Positions 39,003 through 44,567 of a stretch of 44,567 nt of DNA are shown in pieces; position 1 is the first letter of the stretch, and each line of letters opens with the position of its first letter. The notes under the pieces were generated by a model. The model was not told where the DNA came from. It saw only the letters and a program-made list of their open reading frames with translations, and ran no database searches. A program made the position numbers and the translations under genes. The stretch comes from a virus, in the IMG/VR virus record IMGVR_UViG_3300008954_000089, positions 1 to 44,567 of that record. One strand, 5' to 3'.

Positions 39003-39282
39003 AGGTTTTGCGCTAGGCTTCTTTCTAGGAGGTGCCGTGTTTTTCATTCCTGCCATGGCATCGGTTGCACAGGTGGAAAGACAGATTGGAAAATTTATCG
39101 GCTCCTTTAGATGCAGAACGGTTGAAGTTCAGGACATTGATTTGTGGGGAGGCAAGGTTCTTGTGAAATCTGAGGAGTTGAATTTGAGCTTTGTCATGAT
39201 TGCCAAGGGGAGTGCTACCTATGATATTTGCCCTGTGGGTGTGGGTGTCACTAGCCTTAAAGCGATCCCTCCCAAAAAGTGA
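38986..39282 (+). CDS. Exported or membrane-anchored small protein
   Basis: 98 residues. MIKGIKGFALGFFLGGAVFFIPAMA is a signal peptide or anchor with a plausible cleavage at PAMA/S; the rest is a beta-rich mature domain with two Cys (RCRTVEV and DICPVG) that could form a disulfide. It overlaps the VWA gene by 17 bases. It probably acts in the periplasm; no function visible. Confidence 0.75.
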   Translation: MIKGIKGFALGFFLGGAVFFIPAMASVAQVERQIGKFIGSFRCRTVEVQDIDLWGGKVLVKSEELNLSFVMIAKGSATYDICPVGVGVTSLKAIPPKK

Positions 39283-39292
39283 TCTCCAATTC

Positions 39293-39341
39293 CCCTTTAA
39301 AAACAGCTACTTAGCTAAGTACTTGATTTTAAAGGGTTTTT
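39293..39341 (+). terminator. Intrinsic terminator with nested palindrome
   Basis: An outer 10-bp stem (CCCTTTAAAA 39293-39302 with TTTTAAAGGG 39327-39336) encloses the perfect 14-bp palindrome TACTTAGCTAAGTA (39308-39321), then a T-run (39337-39341). It ends the MoxR operon. The architecture (outer stem, inner AT-rich palindrome) resembles the terminator at 22510. Confidence 0.87.
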
Positions 39342-39488
39342 ATTTAGAGGTGCGTGATGCCGATGGATCTAAGAGATCCCCCTAAGTACCAGCAAGTTGG
39401 CATAAGTCCAGCCCATGGGCATAAGTCTAGCAATGTCGTTTTTTCCCTAGAGCCCCGTATTTTAAGGAGAAACGAGGGTATAAAAGCC
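39342..39488 (+). other. Non-coding stretch without a supported gene
   Basis: Between the terminator and the next promoter I find no supported gene. It holds partly repeated segments (TTGGCATAAGTCCAGC and GGGCATAAGTCTAGC), a GCCCATGGGC palindrome at about 39411-39420, and a purine-rich ATTTTAAGGAGAAACGAGGG stretch. It might encode a small RNA or carry regulator sites; no promoter inside is clear. Confidence 0.4.
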
Positions 39489-39516
39489 TTGATCTTCTTG
39501 GCCAGTATGGTATGAT
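39489..39516 (+). promoter_or_regulatory. Promoter TTGATC-16-TATGAT
   Basis: TTGATC (39489-39494) and TATGAT (39511-39516), spaced 16 bp, precede the late block of small genes at 39551. A GATC lies inside the -35 box itself (39491-39494). Confidence 0.6.
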
Positions 39517-39550
39517 GGTACATCTTAAAAATTGAGAAAGGCTCAAAATT

Positions 39551-39886
39551 ATGGCTCATCCAGCAACCCCATTTATCTACACCCGCAAAGACTACATCCA
39601 AAACAACGCTTGCACCCATAAACAATACTATCGCCAGCTTGTTAAGCCAGCACTGTTGGATATAGTCAAGAATTACTTTGGACTGGAGGCTCTCATGAGC
39701 CCTCGAAATGACGGACACTTCAACCACCTCGCACTCAAGAAGTGGGATCGTTTGGCGTACAACGTCCATATGCCCACGGATGCAGATTGGAAAATGGTTG
39801 GTGACTTCCGCACCCAAGCAGGTTGCGTATGTGTATTGAAACAAGCAGCCGCGATGGTTGTCGAGCAAGAAAAGGCAGGTGAATAA
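39551..39886 (+). CDS. Small unrecognised phage protein
   Basis: 111 residues with SD AAAGG. Contains a His/Tyr/Asn-rich N-terminus (YTRKDYIQNNACTHKQYYRQ) and a region HFNHLALKKWDRLAYN. Three Cys. No recognised motif. It is the first gene of the block of small ORFs after the promoter at 39489. Its TAA overlaps the next ATG. Confidence 0.7.
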   Translation: MAHPATPFIYTRKDYIQNNACTHKQYYRQLVKPALLDIVKNYFGLEALMSPRNDGHFNHLALKKWDRLAYNVHMPTDADWKMVGDFRTQAGCVCVLKQAAAMVVEQEKAGE

Positions 39887-40092
39887 TGAAAGAATTTGTA
39901 ATTTGGGGAATTCCGCCCGGAAAGACCGAAGAAGAAGTCCTTTACACTAAGGCAAAATCTGGTAAAGAGGCAATTGTTGTGGCTAACAACCTAGTGATTG
40001 CCTACGGTGTAACCAAGCCTAGAATTCAAACCATCGATTTGTCCGAGTGTCCCTCAAAACTTTTTAAGTCAAAGGATATTGTTAATGTTTAA
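39886..40092 (+). CDS. Small unrecognised phage protein
   Basis: 68 residues; beta-like (KEFVIWGIPPGKTEEEV) with a helix KSGKEAIVVANNLV. It reads like a short alpha/beta domain. Overlaps the next gene by 8 bases. Function unknown. Confidence 0.65.
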   Translation: MKEFVIWGIPPGKTEEEVLYTKAKSGKEAIVVANNLVIAYGVTKPRIQTIDLSECPSKLFKSKDIVNV

Positions 40093-40330
40093 AGCCAAAG
40101 CGAACGCAAGCAAGCGAACCAAAAACCGCTTCCGAGAGCATACCTTGGTAGTGGGAGCCCGAATGGAGGAAACCAACGAGCCCGTAACCACCATTTTTAA
40201 GTTTGGTGAGTTGCAAGGTAAAAAGTGCATTTCCATGCAATCGCTGGAAGAAGATACCAAGTTTCCCACCTCCCCACGTTGGATGGGCTGGATACCTTTA
40301 GACGAAATTGAAGAAGTAGAGGAAGAATAA
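40085..40330 (+). CDS. Small basic phage protein
   Basis: 81 residues from ATG 40085, which has AAGGAT 8 bases upstream. A basic N-terminus (KAKANASKRTKNRFREH) and an acidic tail. Possibly nucleic-acid binding. No known motif. Confidence 0.65.
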   Translation: MFKAKANASKRTKNRFREHTLVVGARMEETNEPVTTIFKFGELQGKKCISMQSLEEDTKFPTSPRWMGWIPLDEIEEVEEE

Positions 40331-40660
40331 ATGATTAAAATTTCAGGCCCAATGAACCCAACTGTATTTCAGACACCCAATAATAAATGGTACGCATGCG
40401 CGGGAGGCGAGTGGCTCGAAGTACCCGCTGGCACCCAACTGAGCGACCTTGATTGGGTTGACGATTGGAAGAAGGAAGGGGCATTAATTGATCCAGAGAT
40501 TAATCGATGCTATAGGACAACCGTGAAAGGCTCCAAGGGCAATGAGTATAAAGTAGAAGTCTGGACTGACGGGAAAACCAATTGCGAATGCACTGGCTTT
40601 GCCTATCGTCGAACCTGTAAGCATGTAGAGGCTGTTAATGCCGAAAGGAACGTTGAATAA
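40331..40660 (+). CDS. SWIM zinc-finger protein
   Basis: 109 residues. The pattern CECTGFAYRRTCKHV is a SWIM zinc finger (CxC ... CxH), often used to bind DNA or protein. The N-terminal half has W/Y-rich segments (YACAGGEWLEVPAG). ATG 40331 follows the previous stop directly. In bacteria, SWIM domains occur in DNA repair and helicase-linked proteins; here the partner is unknown. Confidence 0.82.
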   Translation: MIKISGPMNPTVFQTPNNKWYACAGGEWLEVPAGTQLSDLDWVDDWKKEGALIDPEINRCYRTTVKGSKGNEYKVEVWTDGKTNCECTGFAYRRTCKHVEAVNAERNVE

Positions 40661-40898
40661 TATGAACCCAAACGACTGGAAAGGCCCCAAGGGAGGCAAT
40701 GGCATCTTCGCAACATGGACAACCACCGATCTGGATGGTATCGTAAAGGAGGTTGGGCTGTACCGTAGCTCCACCGGAGCCATTGAGAGGAAAATGTTTA
40801 GAACGGTGCGCGAAGCATTGGACTATGGATTTAAGATGGATTATCGCCACCGAAGCCACATCCGTTACAGCGATTTCCTAGCGGGAAAAGGAGAATAA
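40638..40898 (+). CDS. Small unrecognised phage protein
   Basis: 86 residues from ATG 40638 (AGAGG 6 bases upstream); ATG 40662, after the SWIM stop, gives 78 residues and is the alternative. Polar, with FATWTTTDLDGIVKEVGLYR and REALDYGFKMDYRHR. No known motif. Confidence 0.65.
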   Translation: MPKGTLNNMNPNDWKGPKGGNGIFATWTTTDLDGIVKEVGLYRSSTGAIERKMFRTVREALDYGFKMDYRHRSHIRYSDFLAGKGE

Positions 40899-40899
40899 A

Positions 40900-41109
40900 A
40901 TGACATATCAAGTGGTGATAAAAAGAGATGGTGACGCACCGGAGAACGAAGGTGGGGTTATCGCATCCTTTGTTACGAGAGAGTGTGCCAATGCCTTTGT
41001 TGATGGTGTTGAGTATGTAAACTGTTACGACTCAAGTTTGCTTGTTGCAGTGGTAGAAATCGAGCGACCCGATGAAGCACAAGAGCGATACGATTGGGGA
41101 GAAGAATAA
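40900..41109 (+). CDS. Small unrecognised phage protein
   Basis: 69 residues with SD GGAGAA. Mixed alpha/beta (YQVVIKRDGDAPENEGGVIA, ECANAFVDGVEYVNC) and an acidic tail. No known motif. Confidence 0.65.
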   Translation: MTYQVVIKRDGDAPENEGGVIASFVTRECANAFVDGVEYVNCYDSSLLVAVVEIERPDEAQERYDWGEE

Positions 41110-41110
41110 A

Positions 41111-41320
41111 ATGGAAAAGTATCATCAAGTGATTAAAGATTTAGCCCGTTATGAATTTGGGTGCGGGTATTATACTCGCCCCACTAACCCCTCGCAAGAG
41201 GTTCAGGTGAAAGACTTACAACGTAGAATAGCAGAACATTACCCCGATTTGAAATCCGCCAAGCAAGCCCTCAAACAAGTACAAAAAGGAAAACATAATG
41301 ATTATATGTCCATCCATTAA
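41111..41320 (+). CDS. Small basic unrecognised protein
   Basis: 69 residues; ATG 41111 follows GGGGAGAA. A Tyr/Arg-rich first half and a Lys-rich helix (KSAKQALKQVQKGKHNDY). Its end overlaps the next gene by 23 bases. Function unknown. Confidence 0.65.
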   Translation: MEKYHQVIKDLARYEFGCGYYTRPTNPSQEVQVKDLQRRIAEHYPDLKSAKQALKQVQKGKHNDYMSIH

Positions 41321-41522
41321 GTCCCCCCGCATCAACAACCATCTTAAAAACACCTTTGGTGTTGATCGCGAAGAGGCAATCCTTGATGAAGTGTGCGTAC
41401 CCGCGCCCATTGGTTGCGGCAAGCCTGTTATCAAGTTTCACACTGTGGAATCCGCGAAGGAATTTGAAATCTCAGGACTTTGCCAGTCCTGCCAAGACGA
41501 ACTTTTTGAAGGAGAAGAATAA
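41298..41522 (+). CDS. Small zinc-ribbon-like protein
   Basis: 74 residues. Cys-rich: VCVPAPIGCG in the middle and LCQSCQDELF at the C-terminus provide likely zinc ligands. SD AAAAGGAAAA precedes the ATG. May be a metal-stabilised adaptor. Confidence 0.65.
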   Translation: MIICPSIKSPRINNHLKNTFGVDREEAILDEVCVPAPIGCGKPVIKFHTVESAKEFEISGLCQSCQDELFEGEE

Positions 41523-41523
41523 A

Positions 41524-41979
41524 ATGACTCAAATTAAAACCGAAAACACAATACGTGTATCCACTGAAACAGAAAAGTGCTTTGTAACCCTTAAAGAATT
41601 CTGCCAACTTTTCTGGCGCGGCGATTTTCCCCTCTTGAAGAATAGGTATTTTAACGGAAGGGGCAATGTGAATTATGTTAGAGGCGTCTTAGCCCCTAAA
41701 TGCTGCAGCCGCACAAGAAGAAAGCATCGGAACTGTTCAGCCATCAATCGGCAGAAGAACTCGTCGAACCACTGGGAAGTTGATTTAGTCTCTTGCCACC
41801 GCGAAGAGGCACGTCTGTGGAAGGAGGCGGAAGTGAGAAAAGAGGTAGAACAGTTACCTGCAACGATGGCGTTGAAAATGCTGCAGGAACAACAAGAGAA
41901 GCTGCTAGGGGAGACTCAAGCCAAACTCGCTGCCCTGCGTGAGCAGGAATTTCAAGTACGCCATAGCACGACTGCTTAA
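41524..41979 (+). CDS. Unrecognised protein with coiled-coil C-terminus
   Basis: 151 residues from ATG 41524 (GGAGAAG upstream). The N-terminal part is Cys/Arg/Asn-rich and contains KCCSRTRRKHRNCSAINR, which could bind nucleic acid or metal. The last third is a coiled coil (ALKMLQEQQEKLLGETQAKL). Function unknown. Confidence 0.7.
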   Translation: MTQIKTENTIRVSTETEKCFVTLKEFCQLFWRGDFPLLKNRYFNGRGNVNYVRGVLAPKCCSRTRRKHRNCSAINRQKNSSNHWEVDLVSCHREEARLWKEAEVRKEVEQLPATMALKMLQEQQEKLLGETQAKLAALREQEFQVRHSTTA

Positions 41980-42005
41980 TATAATTAAACTAACAGGAGA
42001 ATAAT

Positions 42006-42344
42006 ATGGGAACCCGAAGCGATATTGTTGTTTGTATGAAGAGTGAGATTTATAAGAAACTCTCAGATGAAAGCCGCCACTTTCTGCAGCATGATGCACG
42101 ATTGGCAGCACCAGAACCAGAAGGCATTGCATTTATCTTTGAGGACATTAAGTGGTATCGATATTCGGACAAAGAGATAGATAAACTCTATTCTGATTTG
42201 GCACCCCAAGATATTGAGGACTATATTGTCATCGAAGCATGCCCCGAATACCCTTCGGACGAATCTAGTGGTGATGAAGGTGCTTGGTGGGACAACCCTT
42301 GGGGATTTAGAAAAGAAATATCAGTTAGCATTGACGGCATTTAG
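42006..42344 (+). CDS. Small unrecognised phage protein
   Basis: 112 residues with SD AGGAG. MGTRSDIVVCMKSEIYKK at the start is a motif I have seen at the N-terminus of phage proteins that read a small domain, but the function is unknown. Acidic C-terminal half (YPSDESSGDEGAWWD). Confidence 0.7.
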   Translation: MGTRSDIVVCMKSEIYKKLSDESRHFLQHDARLAAPEPEGIAFIFEDIKWYRYSDKEIDKLYSDLAPQDIEDYIVIEACPEYPSDESSGDEGAWWDNPWGFRKEISVSIDGI

Positions 42345-42355
42345 AAGGAGATAAC

Positions 42356-42589
42356 ATGGAAGAAAGATTAAACACAATTTTAAACATTTTTGAACGCTCC
42401 CTCATTGAGAATCAAAGAGGCGAAAAGTCAGACTACGCTTTGAAGAACGATTACATTGATATGAAGTATGAGTTTTTGAAATTGCTACTGGACGCAACCC
42501 ACCGAAAAGAATGGTCTTCCTTTAACTTTGATCTGTTTCAGGAGAAGGTAAAAAAGACGAGCCCCCTCATGCAACTGGATGGGGAGTAA
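42356..42589 (+). CDS. Small helical phage protein
   Basis: 77 residues with SD AAGGAG. Leu/Glu/Lys-rich helices (ERLNTILNIFERSLIENQRG, MKYEFLKLLLDATHRKEW). No motif recognised. Confidence 0.65.
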   Translation: MEERLNTILNIFERSLIENQRGEKSDYALKNDYIDMKYEFLKLLLDATHRKEWSSFNFDLFQEKVKKTSPLMQLDGE

Positions 42590-42595
42590 AATAAC

Positions 42596-42799
42596 ATGAT
42601 AGAAGTTGGAGATTTAGTTACACACGACAGTCTTTCACACAACCAAGAAGTGTTTGGGTACCCCAAACTTCAAGGGATTGTGAAGAAGGTTGTTAATAAA
42701 AGCCCTCACGCCCATATTCAGGTGTTCTGGCTCAACAATGGCTCTAAGTTTAACATAGATGAATGGTTCCTCGTAAGCTCACTCACAAAATTATCATAG
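42596..42799 (+). CDS. GDLV-type small phage protein
   Basis: 67 residues. VGDLVTHDSLSHNQE, QGIVKKVVNKSPHAHIQVFW and a C-terminal aromatic strand (DEWFLV) match the GDLV family: GDLV strand, GIV strand, FWLN strand. Probably a small SH3-like barrel. Confidence 0.73.
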   Translation: MIEVGDLVTHDSLSHNQEVFGYPKLQGIVKKVVNKSPHAHIQVFWLNNGSKFNIDEWFLVSSLTKLS

Positions 42800-42807
42800 G
42801 AGATAAT

Positions 42808-43035
42808 ATGTCACAAGAACAAACCCTCGCCCACCTCACTAGCAAAATCCTCATGGCATCCCGCTTGCATTGCCCAGACATGGCTCTGCTGTCCTTCCTC
42901 TCTCAGCTAGGGGAGTTGGATGACACCCAACGCAATGCCGTCTTAGAGACTGCTAGAGTGGCTCATGATGATGTGGTGCAGCGCACTGAGATGCTCTACC
43001 GCGCACCATTTGATCAAGCCTGTTACCACGATTAG
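42808..43035 (+). CDS. Small unrecognised phage protein
   Basis: 75 residues from ATG 42808 with AGGAG 6 bases upstream. Hydrophilic with helices (LAHLTSKILMASRLHCPDMA). Its stop codon lies within a tandem duplication (43018-43051), so the C-terminal end may have been created by that duplication. Confidence 0.65.
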   Translation: MSQEQTLAHLTSKILMASRLHCPDMALLSFLSQLGELDDTQRNAVLETARVAHDDVVQRTEMLYRAPFDQACYHD

Positions 43036-43051
43036 CCTGTTACCACGTTTA
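43018..43051 (+). repeat. 17-bp tandem duplication spanning a stop codon
   Basis: GCCTGTTACCACGATTA (43018-43034) is followed directly by GCCTGTTACCACGTTTA (43035-43051), differing at one base. The first copy ends with the TTA of the stop context; it covers the end of the 75-residue ORF and the region before the next SD. Confidence 0.85.
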
Positions 43052-43064
43052 GAAGGAGAAAAGT

Positions 43065-43754
43065 ATGAAAAAATTAACCACTAAAGACGACGTTCTTGAT
43101 TATTTATATAACGATAGGGCATGGGGATATGAAGCTATTGGTATCTTTGAAATGCGATATGGGGGGAAAATGTTTGGTATTGCCTATTTGGAGGACAAGT
43201 ACAGCACCCTCGCAAAGCTAGAGGAAGAATTGGACGGTAAAGTTTTAACATCTCAGCTTATGAGTTTACCATGGCACACAGCCATTTATCACGCCCTTAG
43301 TTCCCGATTAATTATTAGGAATAGAAATGATGCTGTTGGAGATTATGATATATATTATGATGGGGAGTGGCACCCGTGGGAGCTAAAAACAACGCAAGGC
43401 GAAAAGTTTCAAGGCTCTACTCATTCTAGCAGCAAGACACCCCGTACTATTTTATTGAAGTATGAGGTGGATCGCACAATGCCTATTGTAGATGGCGCAA
43501 TGCCCGGTCTTGTAACTGCCATTCATCTGGAAGCACACGAAAAGTTGGGGATTTTCAGTGGATGGTTTGGGAAACCAACCAAAAAGAATAGTCGAACTAC
43601 TTTGGGCGTACACATTTCAGATCTTGCGGCGTATGTGTCTGGGATTACTTTCGGCTCGGCTCGTGCATGTACGAAGTGGTGCAAACACCTCACTGAACAA
43701 TTAACAACACCAAACACAGAGAGAGTAAACAATGCAATTAAAACCATTAGGTAA
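43065..43754 (+). CDS. PD-(D/E)XK nuclease candidate
   Basis: 229 residues with SD GGAG. The stretch GDYDIYYDGEWHPWELKTT places D93/D95 and E106-x-K108 in the order of a restriction-endonuclease-like active site, after an expected strand-turn-strand. A downstream STHSSSKT and FGKPTKKN are basic. It may cut host DNA, resolve branches or serve packaging. No methyltransferase is adjacent. A type II restriction-like or DNA repair nuclease are both possible. Confidence 0.72.
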   Translation: MKKLTTKDDVLDYLYNDRAWGYEAIGIFEMRYGGKMFGIAYLEDKYSTLAKLEEELDGKVLTSQLMSLPWHTAIYHALSSRLIIRNRNDAVGDYDIYYDGEWHPWELKTTQGEKFQGSTHSSSKTPRTILLKYEVDRTMPIVDGAMPGLVTAIHLEAHEKLGIFSGWFGKPTKKNSRTTLGVHISDLAAYVSGITFGSARACTKWCKHLTEQLTTPNTERVNNAIKTIR

Positions 43755-44076
43755 AAACAAAACCCTCATCACATATGAGGTAATCGATCCTGCATTCCCA
43801 GCCACCATCTATGACAAGGATGTATATTTTTCTTACGGTGAGCCTGTTGTTATTGTCGACTGGCTCAACAAGAAGGTTTACAAGACGGTTGAAAAGTATA
43901 GCCGAACCACCTCCAAACATGCCAACGAATTCATGCGCCTTTCAAACCGCTTTGATTATGAAAGTGATGGTAGCCCTGTTGCGATCCCAAAATGGACTTT
44001 CATTCATGCAAACAAAATGCGTATGCACGAATTAGCCGCACCTAAAACCGAACCATTAACTCATGAGGTAATATAA
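43732..44076 (+). CDS. Unrecognised phage protein
   Basis: 114 residues; overlaps the nuclease candidate by 23 bases, so the ATG at 43732 is coupled to it. Beta-rich (KTLITYEVIDPAFPATIYDK, EPVVIVDWLNKKVY) with a His/Met-rich tail. Its stop overlaps the next ATG. Function unknown. Confidence 0.68.
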   Translation: MQLKPLGKNKTLITYEVIDPAFPATIYDKDVYFSYGEPVVIVDWLNKKVYKTVEKYSRTTSKHANEFMRLSNRFDYESDGSPVAIPKWTFIHANKMRMHELAAPKTEPLTHEVI

Positions 44077-44264
44077 TGAAAGATGTTGTAAATCAAATTA
44101 TGGCCTACGAGCAAGGGGATATGGATGATGAGGAAGTCATAGACTTCTTTCAAGTCCTCCTAGACACCCGCATAATCTATAGTCTGCAAGGGTCGTATCA
44201 GCGACAGGCACAGGCTCTACTGGAGGCTGGCTATATTGAGAGGAGTGTTCCCAATGACGCATGA
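44076..44264 (+). CDS. Small acidic protein
   Basis: 62 residues; ATG overlaps the previous TAA (TAATG). Asp/Glu-rich N-terminal half and a helical C-terminal part (YSLQGSYQRQAQALLEAGYI). No motif recognised. It ends 8 bases into the next gene's leader. Confidence 0.65.
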   Translation: MKDVVNQIMAYEQGDMDDEEVIDFFQVLLDTRIIYSLQGSYQRQAQALLEAGYIERSVPNDA

Positions 44265-44487
44265 ATATGACTGGATAACCAATGAAATGTATGATGCCAA
44301 ATTGCGAGAGATCTGCCGTGTGGAGGGGAGTGACTTTTTGGTTACGCACGTTACTGGCGTCTATGAAGCGGTTAGAGAATACTTTAATAATGATGTGATC
44401 CAAGAACTGGAGGATGAGCGTGAAGAGCGCATCTACACAACCGATTGGGATGACACAGAAGAAGGAGAACCAGAAGATGACTTATAA
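44254..44487 (+). CDS. Small acidic protein
   Basis: 77 residues from ATG 44254 (GAGGAG upstream). Acidic, especially the C-terminus (DWDDTEEGEPEDDL). Overlaps the final partial gene. Function unknown. Confidence 0.65.
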   Translation: MTHEYDWITNEMYDAKLREICRVEGSDFLVTHVTGVYEAVREYFNNDVIQELEDEREERIYTTDWDDTEEGEPEDDL

Positions 44488-44567
44488 GATTATTAGATTT
44501 AGATTTAAAGGCGACAACCGTGTTATTGCTAGGGGCTTAACCCTTGAGCAAGCACAAGCACACTGCA
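44477..44567 (+). CDS. Start of a small gene cut by the window end
   Basis: ATG 44477 opens a frame reaching the window edge, 30 codons (MTYKIIRFRFKGDNRVIARG and LTLEQAQAHC visible). The pattern is like small basic phage proteins that contain a YKI..F...G strand pair. It overlaps the previous gene by 11 bases. The remainder is outside. Confidence 0.6.
   Translation, partial: MTYKIIRFRFKGDNRVIARGLTLEQAQAHC

Noticed and set aside
39200-39385. Open frame across the terminator at 39293-39341
   Set aside because: It runs through the hairpin and overlaps the end of the previous gene, has no SD and is not protein-like.
41980-41985. TATAAT before the gene at 42006
   Set aside because: No acceptable -35 box at 16-18 bp; the gene probably belongs to the upstream transcript.

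Overview
This 44.6 kb window is part of a large, double-stranded DNA tailed-phage genome (Caudoviricetes-type). Every gene I can support lies on the + strand. Genes are packed with short gaps or ATGA/TAATG-type overlaps, strong Shine-Dalgarno (SD) sites, and many tiny unrecognised proteins. No terminase, portal, capsid or tail gene is recognisable, so the window covers the replication, nucleotide-metabolism and accessory part of the genome. Several genes resemble, from memory, proteins of marine T4-like phages (gp32-type SSB, UvsX/RecA, FEN nuclease, DnaB/gp41 helicase, a nucleotidyltransferase-like protein, GDLV proteins). The DNA polymerases are not the T4 type. The host is unknown. Near-perfect sigma70-type promoters (TTGACA-17-TATAAT) suggest use of the host housekeeping polymerase, and a MopE-repeat lipoprotein hints weakly at a myxobacterial or deltaproteobacterial-like Gram-negative host.

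Layout. 1-11.7 kb: a pol-domain-only family A DNA polymerase, a possible tubulin/FtsZ-like protein, a ParB-motif protein, gp32-like SSB, a structured RNA region next to tRNA-Gly(TCC), RecA/UvsX, a 5'-3' exonuclease, DnaB-like helicase, class II ribonucleotide reductase and a GroES-like co-chaperonin. 11.7-21.6 kb: a dinucleotide-fold-like protein, a nucleotidyltransferase-like protein, a full DnaE-type polymerase with an apparently intact PHP domain, dUTPase, two adjacent DNA methyltransferases and a small Cys-rich protein with a sigma region 4-like helix-turn-helix. 21.6-28.9 kb: an acidic virion/core-like protein, a membrane protein, a PGRP-type amidase endolysin, a large protein with nuclease-like motifs, GroEL, a holin-like protein and an ImmA-like metalloprotein. 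28.9-36.6 kb: accessory genes, several aimed at the cell envelope (MopE/VWA lipoprotein, secreted HELVH protease, small Cys-rich lipoprotein), plus a Bfd-like ferredoxin and a MazG-like protein. 36.6-39.3 kb: a MoxR-type AAA+ ATPase with its VWA/metallopeptidase-like partner under a perfect promoter overlapped by a 12-bp inverted repeat. 39.5-44.6 kb: a run of very small ORFans, including a SWIM zinc-finger protein and a PD-(D/E)XK nuclease candidate.

How the parts may work together: the phage carries its own replisome and recombination proteins, dNTP supply and sanitation (RNR, dUTPase, MazG-like), DNA modification, chaperonins and lysis genes. Envelope-directed proteins and a possible transcription modifier suggest extensive host takeover. 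The most unusual items are the MopE/VWA lipoprotein, the isoleucine at the family A polymerase 762 position alongside a second (DnaE) polymerase, the structured RNA before the tRNA with an alternative terminator fold, a nearly identical ~70-bp translation-start cassette present twice 10 kb apart, promoter/operator architectures with frequent GATC sites, and two promoters placed as if for leaderless mRNAs.
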